In this document: piece by piece, positions 37,289 to 51,600 of the stretch
Layout: every line of letters starts with the position of its first letter
How positions within the stretch are numbered: position 1 is the stretch's first letter
DNA from: Nansenia antarctica
Lineage: Eukaryota > Chordata > Actinopteri > Argentiniformes > Microstomatidae
Reading direction: 5' to 3'
Assembly (NCBI GenBank): GCA_963989245.1
Contig: OZ022349.1
Location: 31,726,693 to 31,790,692, forward strand
Length of the DNA: 64,000 nucleotides
Program-made: the position numbers and the translations under genes
Notes under the pieces: generated by a model
Databases searched by the model: none
What the model was told of the DNA's origin: nothing
Seen by the model: only the letters and a program-made list of their open reading frames with translations

Positions 37289-38102
37289 GAAAACGAAACG
37301 TTGATCACTTTTGAGCAAAAGGCTGCACACACGCAATTCAAGTTGCTCTGATTGTCATTTAGAGTTACATTATAGGATTATTCAACAACAAGTCAAAATG
37401 TGCTCGTGAAAGGCAGAAAACAACACTTTGATAGTTTGATATAACTTGAGAACGAATGCAAAAAACAGTCCACTCTAAGAACAGGCCGCTTGGACACTTT
37501 CAGAACAGCTCTGTTAATGACTTAAAACAGCTCTCGAAGAGATTGTCAAAAGAGACTCCGAAAACGAAACGTTGATCACTTTTGAGCAAAAGGCTGCACA
37601 CATGCAATTCAAGTTGCTCTGATTGTCATTTAGAGTTACATTATAGGATTATTCAACAACAAGTCAAAATGTGCTCGTGAAAGGCAGAAAACAACACTTT
37701 GATAGTTTGATATAACTTGAGAACGAATGCAAAAAACAGTCCACTCTAAGAACAGGCCGCTCGGACACTTTCAGAACAGCTCTGTTAATGACTGAAAACA
37801 GCTCTCGAAGAGATTGTCAAAAGAGACTCTGAAAACGAAACGTTGATTACTTTTGAGCAAAAGGCTGCACACACGCAATTCAAGTTGCTCTGATTGTCAT
37901 TTAGAGTTACATTATAGGATTATTCAACAACAAGTCAAAATGTGCTCGTGAAAGGCAGAAAACAACACTTTGATAGTTTGATATAACTTGAGAACGAATG
38001 CAAAAAAACAGTCCAGTCTCAGAACAGGCCGCTTGGACACTTTCAGAACAGCTCTGTTAATGACTGAAAACAGCTCTCGAAGAGATTGTCAAAAGAGACT
38101 CC
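37289..38102 (+). repeat. 814-bp three-monomer cassette, copy 5
   Basis: Counterpart of copy 2 (3234) at an offset of 34,055. It lacks that copy's private GAATTAC change, so that mutation came after the long-range duplication. Confidence 0.92.
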
Positions 38103-38373
38103 GAAAACGAAACGTTGATCACTTTTGAGCAAAAGGCTGCACACACGCAATTCAAGTTGCTCTGATTGTCATTTAGAGTTACATTATAGGATTATTCAAC
38201 AACAAGTCAAAATGTGCTCGTGAAAGGCAGAAAACAACACTTTGATAGTTTGATATAACTTGAGAACGAATGCAAAAAACAGTCCACTCTCAGAACAGGC
38301 CGCTTGGACACTTTCAGAACAGCTCTGTTAATGACTGAAAACAGCTCTCGAAGAGATTGTCAAAAGAGACTCC

Positions 38374-39187
38374 GAAAACGAAACGTTGATCACTTTTGAG
38401 CAAAAGGCTGCACACACGCAATTCAAGTTGCTCTGATTGTCATTTAGAGTTACATTATAGGATTATTCAACAACAAGTCAAAATGTGCTCGTGAAAGGCA
38501 GAAAACAACACTTTGATAGTTTGATATAACTTGAGAACGAATGCAAAAAACAGTCCACTCTAAGAACAGGCCGCTTGGACACTTTCAGAACAGCTCTGTT
38601 AATGACTTAAAACAGCTCTCGAAGAGATTGTCAAAAGAGACTCCGAAAACGAAACGTTGATCACTTTTGAGCAAAAGGCTGCACACATGCAATTCAAGTT
38701 GCTCTGATTGTCATTTAGAGTTACATTATAGGATTATTCAACAACAAGTCAAAATGTGCTCGTGAAAGGCAGAAAACAACACTTTGATAGTTTGATATAA
38801 CTTGAGAACGAATGCAAAAAACAGTCCACTCTAAGAACAGGCCGCTCGGACACTTTCAGAACAGCTCTGTTAATGACTGAAAACAGCTCTCGAAGAGATT
38901 GTCAAAAGAGACTCTGAAAACGAAACGTTGATTACTTTTGAGCAAAAGGCTGCACACACGCAATTCAAGTTGCTCTGATTGTCATTTAGAGTTACATTAT
39001 AGGATTATTCAACAACAAGTCAAAATGTGCTCGTGAAAGGCAGAAAACAACACTTTGATAGTTTGATATAACTTGAGAACGAATGCAAAAAAACAGTCCA
39101 GTCTCAGAACAGGCCGCTTGGACACTTTCAGAACAGCTCTGTTAATGACTGAAAACAGCTCTCGAAGAGATTGTCAAAAGAGACTCC
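38374..39187 (+). repeat. 814-bp three-monomer cassette, copy 6
   Basis: Counterpart of copy 3 (4319) at an offset of 34,055, and 1,085 bp after copy 5. It lacks copy 3's private GCTGGG change. Confidence 0.92.
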
Positions 39188-39458
39188 GAAAACGAAACGT
39201 TGATCACTTTTGAGCAAAAGGCTGCACACACGCAATTCAAGTTGCTCTGATTGTCATTTAGAGTTACATTATAGGATTATTCAACAACAAGTCAAAATGT
39301 GCTCGTGAAAGGCAGAAAACAACACTTTGATAGTTTGATATAACTTGAGAACGAATGCAAAAAACAGTCCACTCTAAGAACAGGCCGCTTGGACACTTTC
39401 AGAACAGCTCTGTTAATGACTGAAAACAGCTCTCGAAGAGATTGTCAAAAGAGACTCT

Positions 39459-39718
39459 GAAAACGAAACGTTGATCACTTTTGAGCAAAAGGCTGCACAC
39501 ACGCAATTCAAGTTGCTCTGATTGTCATTTAGAGTTACATTATAGGAGCATTCAGCAACAAGTCAAAATGTGCTCCAGAAAAGCAGAAAACAACACTGAT
39601 AGAACTTGAGAACGAATGCAAAAACAGTCCACTCTCAGAACAGGCCGCTTGGACACTTTTAGAACAGCTCTGTTAATGACTGAAAACAGCTCTCGAAGAG
39701 ATTGTCAAAAGAGACTCT
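39459..39718 (+). repeat. Short monomer S11 (260 bp), opens HOR copy D
   Basis: Short variant with the CTTTTAG marker, counterpart of S3 (offset 34,055). Confidence 0.96.
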
Positions 39719-42700
39719 GAAAACGAAACGTTGATTACTTTTGAGCAAAAGGCTGCACACACGCAATTCAAGTTGCTCTGATTGTCATTTAGAGTAACAT
39801 TATAGGATTATTCAACAACAAGTCAAAATGTGCTCGTGAAAGGCAGAAAACAACACTTTGATAGTTTGATATAACTTGAGAACGAATGCAAAAAACAGTC
39901 CACTCTCAGAACAGGCCGTTTGGACACATTCAGAACAGCTCTGTTAATGACTGAAAACAGCTCTCGAAGAGATTGTCAAAAGAGACTCCGAAAACGAAAC
40001 GTTGATCACTTTTGAGCAAAAGGCTGCACACACGCAATTCAAGTTGCTCTGATTGTCATTTAGAGTTACATTATAGGATTATTCAACAACAAGTCAAAAT
40101 GTGCTCGTGAAAGGCAGAAAACAACACTTTGATAGTTTGATATAACTTGAGAACGAATGCAAAAAACAGTCCACTCTCAGAACAGGCCGCTTGGACACTT
40201 TCAGAACAGCTCTGTTAATGACTGAAAACAGCTCTCGAAGAGATTGTCAAAAGAGACTCCGAAAACGAAACGTTGATCACTTTTGAGCAAAAGGCTGCAC
40301 ACACGCAATTCAAGTTGCTCTGATTGTCATTTAGAGTTACATTATAGGATTATTCAACAACAAGTCAAAATGTGCTCGTGAAAGGCAGAAAACAACACTT
40401 TGATAGTTTGATATAACTTGAGAACGAATGCAAAAAACAGTCCACTCTCAGAACAGGCCGCTTGGACACTTTCAGAACAGCTCTGTTAATGACTGAAAAC
40501 AGCTCTCGAAGAGATTGTCAAAAGAGACTCCGAAAACGAAACGTTGATCACTTTTGAGCAAAAGGCTGCACACACGCAATTCAAGTTGCTCTGATTGTCA
40601 TTTAGAGTTACGTTATAGGATTATTCAACAACAAGTCAAAATGTGCTCGTGAAAGGCAGAAAACAACACTTTGATAGTTTGATATAACTTGAGAACGAAT
40701 GCAAAAAACAGTCCACTCTAAGAACAGGCCGCTTGGACACTTTCAGAACAGCTCTGTTAATGACTGAAAACAGCTCTCGAAGAGATTGTCAAAAGAGACT
40801 CTGAAAACGAAACGTTGATCACTTTTGAGCAAAAGGCTGCACACACGCAATTCAAGTTGCTCTGATTGTCATTTAGAGTTACATTAGAGGATTATTCAAC
40901 AACAAGTCAAAATGTGCTCGTGAAAGGCAGAAAACAACACTTTGATAGTTTGATATAACTTGAGAACGAATGCAAAAAACAGTCCACTCTAAGAACAGGC
41001 CGCTTGGACACTTTCAGAACAGCTCTGTTAATGACTGAAAACAGCTCTCGAAGAGATTGTCAAAAGAGACTCCGAAAACGAAACGTTGATCACTTTTGAG
41101 CAAAAGGCTGCACACACGCAATTCAAGTTGCTCTGATTGTCATTTAGAGTTACATTATAGGATTATTCAACAACAAGTCAAAATGTGCTCGTGAAAGGCA
41201 GAAAACAACACTTTGATAGTTTGATATAACTTGAGAACGAATGCAAAAAACAGTCCACTCTAAGAACAGGCCGCTTGGACACTTTCAGAACAGCTCTGTT
41301 AATGACTGAAAACAGCTCTCGAAGAGATTGTCAAAAGAGACTCTGAAAACGAAACGTTGATTACTTTTGAGCAAAAGGCTGCACACACGCAATTCACGTT
41401 GCTCTGATTGTCATTTAGAGTAACATTATAGGATTATTCAACAACAAGTCAAAATGTGCTCGTGAAAGGCAGAAAACAACACTTTGATAGTTTGATATAA
41501 CTTGAGAACGAATGCAAAAAACAGTCCACTCTAAGAACAGGCCGCTTGGACACTTTCAGAACAGCTCTGTTAATGACTGAAAACAGCTCTCGAAGAGATT
41601 GTCAAAAGAGACTCTGAAAACGAAACGTTGATCACTTTTGAGCAAAAGGCTGCACACACGCAATTCAAGTTGCTCTGGTTGTCATTTAGAGTTACATTAT
41701 AGGATTATTCAACAACAAGTCAAAATGTGCTCGTGAAAGGCAGAAAACAACACTTTGATAGTTTGATATAACTTGAGAACGAATGCAAAAAACAGTCCAC
41801 TCTCAGAACAGGCCGCTTGGACACTTTCAGAACAGCTCTGTTAATGACTGAAAACAGCTCTCGAAGAGATTGTCAAAAGAGACTCCGAAAACGAAACGTT
41901 GATCACTTTTGAGCAAAAGGCTGCACACACGCAATTCAAGTTGCTCTGATTGTCATTTAGAGTTACATTATAGGATTATTCAACAACAAGTCAAAATGTG
42001 CTTGTGAAAGGCAGAAAACAACACTTTGATAGTTTGATATAACTTGAGAACGAATGCAAAAAACAGTCCACTCTAAGAACAGGCCGCTTGGACACTTTCA
42101 GAACAACTCTGTTAATGACTGAAAACAGCTCTCGAAGAGATTGTCAAAAGAGACTCTGAAAACGAAACGTTGATCACTTTTGAGCAAAAGGCTGCACACA
42201 CGCAATTCAAGTTGCTCTGATTGTCATTTAGAGTTACATTATAGGATTATTCAACAACAAGTCAAAATGTGCTCGTGAAAGGCAGAAAACAACACTTTGA
42301 TAGTTTGATATAACTTGAGAACGAATGCAAAAAACAGTCCACTCTCAGAACAGGCCGCTTGGACACTTTCAGAACAGCTCTGTTAATGACTGAAAACAAC
42401 TCTCGAAGAGATTGTCAAAAGAGACTCCGAAAACGAAACGTTGATCACTTTTGAGCAAAAGGCTGCACACACGCAATTCAAGTTGCTCTGATTGTCATTT
42501 AGAGTTACATTATAGGATTATTCAACAACAAGTCAAAATGTGCTCGTGAAAGGCAGAAAACAACACTTTGATAGTTTGATATAACTTGAGAACGAATGCA
42601 AAAAACAGTCCACTCTAAGAACAGGCCGCTTGGACACTTTCAGAACAGCTCTGTTAATGACTGAAAACAGCTCTCGAAGAGATTGTCAAAAGAGACTCCG

Positions 42701-43241
42701 AAAACGAAACATTGATCACTTTTGAGCAAAAGGCTGCACACACGCAATTCAAGTTGCTCTGATTGTCATTTAGAGTAACATTATAGGATTATTCAACAAC
42801 AAGTCAAAATGTGCTCGTGAAAGGCAGAAAACAACACTTTGATAGTTTGATATAACTTGAGAACGAATGCAAAAAACAGTCCACTCTCAGAACAGGCCGC
42901 TTGGACACTTTCAGAACAGCTTTGTTAATGACTGAAAACAGCTCTCGAAGAGATTGTCAAAAGAGACTCCGAAAACGAAACGTTGATCACTTTTGAGCAA
43001 AAGGCTGCACACACGCATTTCAAGTTGCTCTGATTGTCATTTAGAGTTACATTATAGGATTATTCAACAACAAGTCAAAATGTGCTCGTGAAAGGCAGAA
43101 AACAACACTTTGATAGTTTGATATAACTTGAGAACGAATGCAAAAAACAGTCCACTCTCAGAACAGGCCGCTTGGACACTTTCAGAACAGCTCTGTTAAT
43201 GACTGAAAACAGCTCTCGAAGAGATTGTCAAAAGAGACTCT
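39459..43241 (+). repeat. Higher-order repeat copy D (14 monomers, 3,783 bp)
   Basis: Counterpart of copy A, beginning with S11. It keeps both GTTACGTTA (40,610) and ATTAGAGG (40,884) and has no 3-bp deletion, like copy A. It lacks the monomer that follows the GCTTGTG monomer in A and B: the GCTTGTG monomer (41,887) is followed directly by the AACAACTCTC monomer (42,158). It also has a private GAACAACTCTG near 42,103. Copies B and D have thus each lost a different monomer. Confidence 0.92.
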
Positions 43242-43501
43242 GAAAACGAAACGTTGATCACTTTTGAGCAAAAGGCTGCACACACGCAATTCAAGTTGCT
43301 CTGATTGTCATTTAGAGTTACATTATAGGAGCATTCAGCAACAAGTCAAAATGTGCTCCAGAAAAGCAGAAAACAACACTGATAGAACTTGAGAACGAAT
43401 GCAAAAACAGTCCACTCTCAGAACAGGCCGCTTGGACACTTTTAGAACAGCTCTGTTAATGACTGAAAACAGCTCTCGAAGAGATTGTCAAAAGAGACTC
43501 T
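43242..43501 (+). repeat. Short monomer S12 (260 bp), opens HOR copy E
   Basis: Short variant with the CTTTTAG marker, counterpart of S5 (offset 30,004). It is the last short monomer: none occurs in the remaining 20 kb. Confidence 0.96.
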
Positions 43502-43772
43502 GAAAACGAAACGTTGATTACTTTTGAGCAAAAGGCTGCACACACGCAATTCAAGTTGCTCTGATTGTCATTTAGAGTAACATTATAGGATTATTCAACA
43601 ACAAGTCAAAATGTGCTCGTGAAAGGCAGAAAACAACACTTTGATAGTTTGATATAACTTGAGAACGAATGCAAAAAACAGTCCACTCTCAGAACAGGCC
43701 GTTTGGACACATTCAGAACAGCTCTGTTAATGACTGAAAACAGCTCTCGAAGAGATTGTCAAAAGAGACTCC

Positions 43773-44040
43773 GAAAACGAAACGTTGATCACTTTTGAGC
43801 AAAAGGCTGCACACACGCAATTCAAGTTGCTCTGATTGTCATTTAGAGTTACATTATAGGATTATTCAACAAGTCAAAATGTGCTCGTGAAAGGCAGAAA
43901 ACAACACTTTGATAGTTTGATATAACTTGAGAACGAATGCAAAAAACAGTCCACTCTCAGAACAGGCCGCTTGGACACTTTCAGAACAGCTCTGTTAATG
44001 ACTGAAAACAGCTCTCGAAGAGATTGTCAAAAGAGACTCC
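43773..44040 (+). repeat. 268-bp monomer with 3-bp deletion, in copy E
   Basis: Same 3-bp deletion, 30,004 bp after the one in copy C. It supports pairing copy E with copy C. Confidence 0.95.
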
Positions 44041-44853
44041 GAAAACGAAACGTTGATCACTTTTGAGCAAAAGGCTGCACACACGCAATTCAAGTTGCTC
44101 TGATTGTCATTTAGAGTTACATTATAGGATTATTCAACAACAAGTCAAAATGTGCTCGTGAAAGGCAGAAAACAACACTTTGATAGTTTGATATAACTTG
44201 AGAACGAATGCAAAAAACAGTCCACTCTCAGAACAGGCCGCTTGGACACTTTCAGAACAGCTCTGTTAATGACTGAAAACAGCTCTCGAAGAGATTGTCA
44301 AAAGAGACTCCGAAAACGAAACGTTGATCACTTTTGAGCAAAAGGCTGCACACACGCAATTCAAGTTGCTCTGATTGTCATTTAGAGTTACGTTATAGGA
44401 TTATTCAACAACAAGTCAAAAGGTGCTCGTGAAAGGCAGAAAACAACACTTTGATAGTTTGATATAACTTGAGAACGAATGCAAAAAACAGTCCACTCTA
44501 AGAACAGGCCGCTTGGACACTTTCAGAACAGCTCTGTTAATGACTGAAAACAGCTCTCGAAGAGATTGTCAAAAGAGACTCTGAAAACGAAACGTTGATC
44601 ACTTTTGAGCAAAAGGCTGCACACACGCAATTCAAGTTGCTCTGATTGTCATTTAGAGTTACATTAGAGGATTATTCAACAACAAGTCAAAATGTGCTCG
44701 TGAAAGGCAGAAAACAACACTTTGATAGTTTGATATAACTTGAGAACGAATGCAAAAAACAGTCCACTCTAAGAACAGGCCGCTTGGACACTTTCAGAAC
44801 AGCTCTGTTAATGACTGAAAACAGCTCTCGAAGAGATTGTCAAAAGAGACTCC

Positions 44854-45124
44854 GAAAACGAAACGTTGATCACTTTTGAGCAAAAGGCTGCACACACGCA
44901 ATTCAAGTTGCTCTGATTGTCATTTAGAGTTACATTATAGGATTATTCAACAACAAGTCAAAATGTGCTCGTGAAAGGCAGAAAACAACACTTTGATAGT
45001 TTGATATAACTTGAGAACGAATGCAAAAAACAGTCCACTCTCAGAACAGGCCGCTTGGACACTTTCAGAACAGCTCTGTTAATGACTGAAAACAGCTCTC
45101 GAAGAGATTGTCAAAAGAGACTCC
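44854..45124 (+). repeat. Junction monomer between HOR copy E and block K
   Basis: Ordinary C/C monomer, counterpart of 14,850-15,120 at an offset of 30,004. It joins the truncated higher-order repeat to block K exactly as in the left paralogue. Confidence 0.75.
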
Positions 45125-48100
45125 GAAAACGAAACGTTGATCACTTTTGAGCAAAAGGCTGCACACACGCAATTCAAGTTGCTCTGATTGTCATTTAGAG
45201 TTACATTATAGGATTATTCAACAACAAGTCAAAATGTGCTCGTGAAAGGCAGAAAACAACACTTTGATAGTTTGATATAACTTGAGAACGAATGCAAAAA
45301 ACAGTCCACTCTAAGAACAGGCCGCTTGGACACTTTCAGAACAGCTCTGTTAATGACTGAAAACAGCTCTCGAAGAGATTGTCAAAAGAGACTCTGAAAA
45401 CGAAACGTTGATCACTTTTGAGCAAAAGGCTGCACACACGCAATTCAAGTTGCTCTGATTGTCATTTAGAGTTACATTATAGGATTATTCAACAACAAGT
45501 CAAAATGTGCTCGTGAAAGGCAGAAAACAACACTTTGATAGTTTGATATAACTTGAGAACGAATGCAAAAAACAGTCCACTCTAAGAACAGGCCGCTTGG
45601 ACACTTTCAGAACAGCTCGGTTAATGACTGAAAACAGCTCTCGAAGAGATTGTCAAAAGAGACTCCGAAAACGAAACGTTGATCACTTTTGAGCAAAAGG
45701 CTGCACACACGCAATTCAAGTTGCTCTGATTGTCATTTAGAGTTACATTATAGGATTATTCAACAACAAGTCAAAATGTGCTCGTGAAAGGCAGAAAACA
45801 ACACTTTGATAGTTTGATATAACTTGAGAACGAATGCAAAAAACAGTCCACTCTCAGAACAGGCCGCTTGGACACTTTCAGAACAGCTCTGTTAATGACT
45901 GAAAACAGCTCTCGAAGAGATTGTCAAAAGAGACTCCGAAAACGAAACGTTGATCACTTTTGAGCAAAAGGCTGCACACACGCAATTCAAGTTGCTCTGA
46001 TTGTCATTTAGAGTTACATTATAGGATTATTCAACAACAAGTCAAAATGTGCTCGTGAAAGGCAGAAAACAACACTTTGATAGTTTGATATAACTTGAGA
46101 ACGAATGCAAAAAACAGTCCACTCTAAGAACAGGCCGCTTGGACACTTTCAGAACAGCTCTGTTAATGACTGAAAACAGCTCTCGAAGAGATTGTCAAAA
46201 GAGACTCTGAAAACGAAACGTTGATCACTTTTGAGCAAAAGGCTGCACACACGCAATTCAAGTTGCTCTGATTGTCATTTAGAGTTACATTATAGGATTA
46301 TTCAACAACAAGTCAAAATGTGCTCGTGAAAGGCAGAAAACAGCACTTTGATAGTTTGATATAACTTGAGAACGAATGCAAAAAACAGTCCACTCTAAGA
46401 ACAGGCCGCTTGGACACTTTCAGAACAGCTCTGTTAATGACTGAAAACAGCTCTCGAAGAGATTGTCAAAAGAGACTCCGAAAACGAAACGTTGATCACT
46501 TTTGAGCAAAAGGCTGCACACACGCAATTCAAGTTGCTCTGATTGTCATTTAGAGTTACATTATAGGATTATTCAACAACAAGTCAAAATGTGCTCGTGA
46601 AAGGCAGAAAACAACACTTTGATAGTTTGATATAACTTGAGAACGAATGCAAAAAACAGTCCACTCTCAGAACAGGCCGCTTGGACACTTTCAGAACAGC
46701 TCTGTTAATGACTGAAAACAGCTCTCGAAGAGATTGTCAAAAGAGACTCCGAAAACGAAACGTTGATCACTTTTGAGCAAAAGGCTGCACACACGCAATT
46801 CAAGTTGCTCTGATTGTCATTTAGAGTTACATTATAGGATTATTCAACAACAAGTCAAAATGTGCTCGTGAAAGGCAGAAAACAACACTTTGATAGTTTG
46901 ATATAACTTGAGAACGAATGCAAAAAACAGTCCACTCTAAGAACAGGCCGCTTGGACACTTTCAGAACAGCTCTGTTAATGACTGAAAACAGCTCTCGAA
47001 GAGATTGTCAAAAGAGACTCTGAAAACGAAACGTTGATCACTTTTGAGCAAAAGGCTGCACACACGCAATTCAAGTTGCTCTGATTGTCATTTAGAGTTA
47101 CATTATAGGATTATTCAACAACAAGTCAAAATGTGCTCGTGAAAGGCAGAAAACAACACTTTGATAGTTTGATATAACTTGAGAACGAATGCAAAAAACA
47201 GTCCACTCTAAGAACAGGCCGCTTGGACACTTTCAGAACAGCTCTGTTAATGACTGAAAACAGCTCTCGAAGAGATTGTCAAAAGAGACTCCGAAAACGA
47301 AACGTTGATCACTTTTGAGCAAAAGGCTGCACACACGCAATTCAAGTTGCTCTGATTGTCATTTAGAGTTACATTATAGGATTATTCAACAACAAGTCAA
47401 AATGTGCTCGTGAAAGGCAGAAAACAGCACTTTGATAGTTTGATATAACTTGAGAACGAATGCAAAAAACAGTCCACTCTAAGAACAGGCCGCTTGGACA
47501 CTTTCAGAACAGCTCTGTTAATGACTGAAAACAGCTCTCGAAGAGATTGTCAAAAGAGACTCCGAAAACGAAACGTTGATCACTTTTGAGCAAAAGGCTG
47601 CACACACGCAATTCAAGTTGCTCTGATTGTCATTTAGAGTTACATTATAGGATTATTCAACAACAAGTCAAAATGTGCTCGTGAAAGGCAGAAAACAACA
47701 CTTTGATAGTTTGATATAACTTGAGAACGAATGCAAAAAACAGTCCACTCTCAGAACAGGCCGCTTGGACACTTTCAGAACAGCTCTGTTAATGACTGAA
47801 AACAGCTCTCGAAGAGATTGTCAAAAGAGACTCCGAAAACGAAACGTTGATCACTTTTGAGCAAAAGGCTGCACACACGCAATTCAAGTTGCTCTGATTG
47901 TCATTTAGAGTTACATTATAGGATTATTCAACAACAAGTCAAAATGTGCTCGTGAAAGGCAGAAAACAACACTTTGATAGTTTGATATAACTTGAGAACG
48001 AATGCAAAAAACAGTCCACTCTCAGAACAGGCCGCTTGGACACTTTCAGAACAGCTCTGTTAATGACTGAAAACAGCTCTCGAAGAGATTGTCAAAAGAG

Positions 48101-48647
48101 ACTCCGAAAACGAAACGTTGATCACTTTTGAGCAAAAGGCTGCACACACGCAATTCAAGTTGCTCTGATTGTCATTTAGAGTTACATTATAGGATTATTC
48201 AACAACAAGTCAAAATGTGCTCGTGAAAGGCAGAAAACAACACTTTGATAGTTTGATATAACTTGAGAACGAATGCAAAAAACAGTCCACTCTAAGAACA
48301 GGCCGCTTGGACACTTTCAGAACAGCTCTGTTAATGACTGAAAACAGCTCTCGAAGAGATTGTCAAAAGAGACTCTGAAAACGAAACGTTGATCACTTTT
48401 GAGCAAAAAGCTGCACACACGCAATTCAAGTTGCTCTGGTTGTCATTTAGAGTTACATTATAGGATTATTCAACAACAAGTCAAAATGTGCTCGTGAAAG
48501 GCAGAAAACAACACTTTGATAGTTTGATATAACTTGAGAACGAATGCAAAAAACAGTCCACTCTCAGAACAGGCCGCTTGGACACTTTCAGAACAGCTCT
48601 GTTAATGACTGAAAACAGCTCTCGAAGAGATTGTCAAAAGAGACTCC
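45125..48647 (+). repeat. Block K copy 2 (13 monomers, 3,523 bp)
   Basis: Monomer types in order, as p189/p271: A/T; A/C with GCTCGGTT (45,615); C/C; A/T; A/C with CAGCAC (46,341); C/C; A/T; A/C; A/C with CAGCAC (47,425); C/C; C/C; A/T; C/C with AAAAAGCTG. The order matches 15,121-18,914 except that one A/T monomer before the second CAGCAC is missing. Confidence 0.93.
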
Positions 48648-51600
48648 GAAAACGAAACGTTGATCACTTTTGAGCAAAAGGCTGCACACACGCAATTCAA
48701 GTTGCTCTGATTGTCATTTAGAGTTACATTATAGGATTATTCAACAACAAGTCAAAATGTGCTCGTGAAAGGCAGAAAACAACACTTTGATAGTTTGATA
48801 TAACTTGAGAACGAATGCAAAAAACAGTCCACTCTAAGAACAGGCCGCTTGGACACTTTCAGAACAGCTCTGTTAATGACTGAAAACAGCTCTCGAAGAG
48901 ATTGTCAAAAGAGACTCTGAAAACGAAACGTTGATCACTTTTGAGCAAAAGGCTGCACACACGCAATTCAAGTTGCTCTGATTGTCATTTAGAGTTACAT
49001 TATAGGATTATTCAACAACAAGTCAAAATGTGCTCGTGAAAGGCAGAAAACAACACTTTGATAGTTTGATATAACTTGAGAACGAATGCAAAAAACAGTC
49101 CACTCTAAGAACAGGCCGCTTGGACACTTTCAGAACAGCTCGGTTAATGACTGAAAACAGCTCTCGAAGAGATTGTCAAAAGAGACTCCGAAAACGAAAC
49201 GTTGATCACTTTTGAGCAAAAGGCTGCACACACGCAATTCAAGTTGCTCTGATTGTCATTTAGAGTTACATTATAGGATTATTCAACAACAAGTCAAAAT
49301 GTGCTCGTGAAAGGCAGAAAACAACACTTTGATAGTTTGATATAACTTGAGAACGAATGCAAAAAACAGTCCACTCTCAGAACAGGCCGCTTGGACACTT
49401 TCAGAACAGCTCTGTTAATGACTGAAAACAGCTCTCGAAGAGATTGTCAAAAGAGACTCCGAAAACGAAACGTTGATCACTTTTGAGCAAAAGGCTGCAC
49501 ACACGCAATTCAAGTTGCTCTGATTGTCATTTAGAGTTACATTATAGGATTATTCAACAACAAGTCAAAATGTGCTCGTGAAAGGCAGAAAACAACACTT
49601 TGATAGTTTGATATAACTTGAGAACGAATGCAAAAAACAGTCCACTCTAAGAACAGGCCGCTTGGACACTTTCAGAACAGCTCTGTTAATGACTGAAAAC
49701 AGCTCTCGAAGAGATTGTCAAAAGAGACTCTGAAAACGAAACGTTGATCACTTTTGAGCAAAAGGCTGCACACACGCAATTCAAGTTGCTCTGATTGTCA
49801 TTTAGAGTTACATTATAGGATTATTCAACAACAAGTCAAAATGTGCTCGTGAAAGGCAGAAAACAGCACTTTGATAGTTTGATATAACTTGAGAACGAAT
49901 GCAAAAAACAGTCCACTCTAAGAACAGGCCGCTTGGACACTTTCAGAACAGCTCTGTTAATGACTGAAAACAGCTCTCGAAGAGATTGTCAAAAGAGACT
50001 CCGAAAACGAAACGTTGATCACTTTTGAGCAAAAGGCTGCACACACGCAATTCAAGTTGCTCTGATTGTCATTTAGAGTTACATTATAGGATTATTCAAC
50101 AACAAGTCAAAATGTGCTCGTGAAAGGCAGAAAACAACACTTTGATAGTTTGATATAACTTGAGAACGAATGCAAAAAACAGTCCACTCTCAGAACAGGC
50201 CGCTTGGACACTTTCAGAACAGCTCTGTTAATGACTGAAAACAGCTCTCGAAGAGATTGTCAAAAGAGACTCCGAAAACGAAACGTTGATCACTTTTGAG
50301 CAAAAGGCTGCACACACGCAATTCAAGTTGCTCTGATTGTCATTTAGAGTTACATTATAGGATTATTCAACAACAAGTCAAAATGTGCTCGTGAAAGGCA
50401 GAAAACAACACTTTGATAGTTTGATATAACTTGAGAACGAATGCAAAAAACAGTCCACTCTAAGAACAGGCCGCTTGGACACTTTCAGAACAGCTCTGTT
50501 AATGACTGAAAACAGCTCTCGAAGAGATTGTCAAAAGAGACTCTGAAAACGAAACGTTGATCACTTTTGAGCAAAAGGCTGCACACACGCAATTCAAGTT
50601 GCTCTGATTGTCATTTAGAGTTACATTATAGGATTATTCAACAACAAGTCAAAATGTGCTCGTGAAAGGCAGAAAACAACACTTTGATAGTTTGATATAA
50701 CTTGAGAACGAATGCAAAAAACAGTCCACTCTAAGAACAGGCCGCTTGGACACTTTCAGAACAGCTCTGTTAATGACTGAAAACAGCTCTCGAAGAGATT
50801 GTCAAAAGAGACTCCGAAAACGAAACGTTGATCACTTTTGAGCAAAAGGCTGCACACACGCAATTCAAGTTGCTCTGATTGTCATTTAGAGTTACATTAT
50901 AGGATTATTCAACAACAAGTCAAAATGTGCTCGTGAAAGGCAGAAAACAGCACTTTGATAGTTTGATATAACTTGAGAACGAATGCAAAAAACAGTCCAC
51001 TCTAAGAACAGGCCGCTTGGACACTTTCAGAACAGCTCTGTTAATGACTGAAAACAGCTCTCGAAGAGATTGTCAAAAGAGACTCCGAAAACGAAACGTT
51101 GATCACTTTTGAGCAAAAGGCTGCACACACGCAATTCAAGTTGCTCTGATTGTCATTTAGAGTTACATTATAGGATTATTCAACAACAAGTCAAAATGTG
51201 CTCGTGAAAGGCAGAAAACAACACTTTGATAGTTTGATATAACTTGAGAACGAATGCAAAAAACAGTCCACTCTCAGAACAGGCCGCTTGGACACTTTCA
51301 GAACAGCTCTGTTAATGACTGAAAACAGCTCTCGAAGAGATTGTCAAAAGAGACTCCGAAAACGAAACGTTGATCACTTTTGAGCAAAAGGCTGCACACA
51401 CGCAATTCAAGTTGCTCTGATTGTCATTTAGAGTTACATTATAGGATTATTCAACAACAAGTCAAAATGTGCTCGTGAAAGGCAGAAAACAACACTTTGA
51501 TAGTTTGATATAACTTGAGAACGAATGCAAAAAACAGTCCACTCTCAGAACAGGCCGCTTGGACACTTTCAGAACAGCTCTGTTAATGACTGAAAACAGC

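Larger units (their letters stand above)
32443..39458 (+). repeat. Satellite block 1', paralogue of 1-5,403
   Basis: After one ordinary monomer (32,443) and short monomer S8 (32,714) the array matches the left end of the window. Positions 32,974-34,046 match 3-1,075 (offset 32,971). Four extra monomers follow (34,047-35,130, 1,084 bp), and 35,131-39,458 match 1,076-5,403 (offset 34,055). Within the match, the two monomers at 36,476-37,017 differ from their counterparts at 2,421-2,962 although the spacing is kept. Short monomers S8, S9 and S10 lie here. Confidence 0.9.
43242..44853 (+). repeat. Higher-order repeat copy E, truncated (6 monomers)
   Basis: Counterpart of copy C at an offset of 30,004, with S12, the 3-bp deletion, GTTACGTTA (44,390) and ATTAGAGG (44,664). 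It has a private AAAAGGTGC for AAAATGTGC near 44,420. It ends at the same monomer as copy C. Confidence 0.9.
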
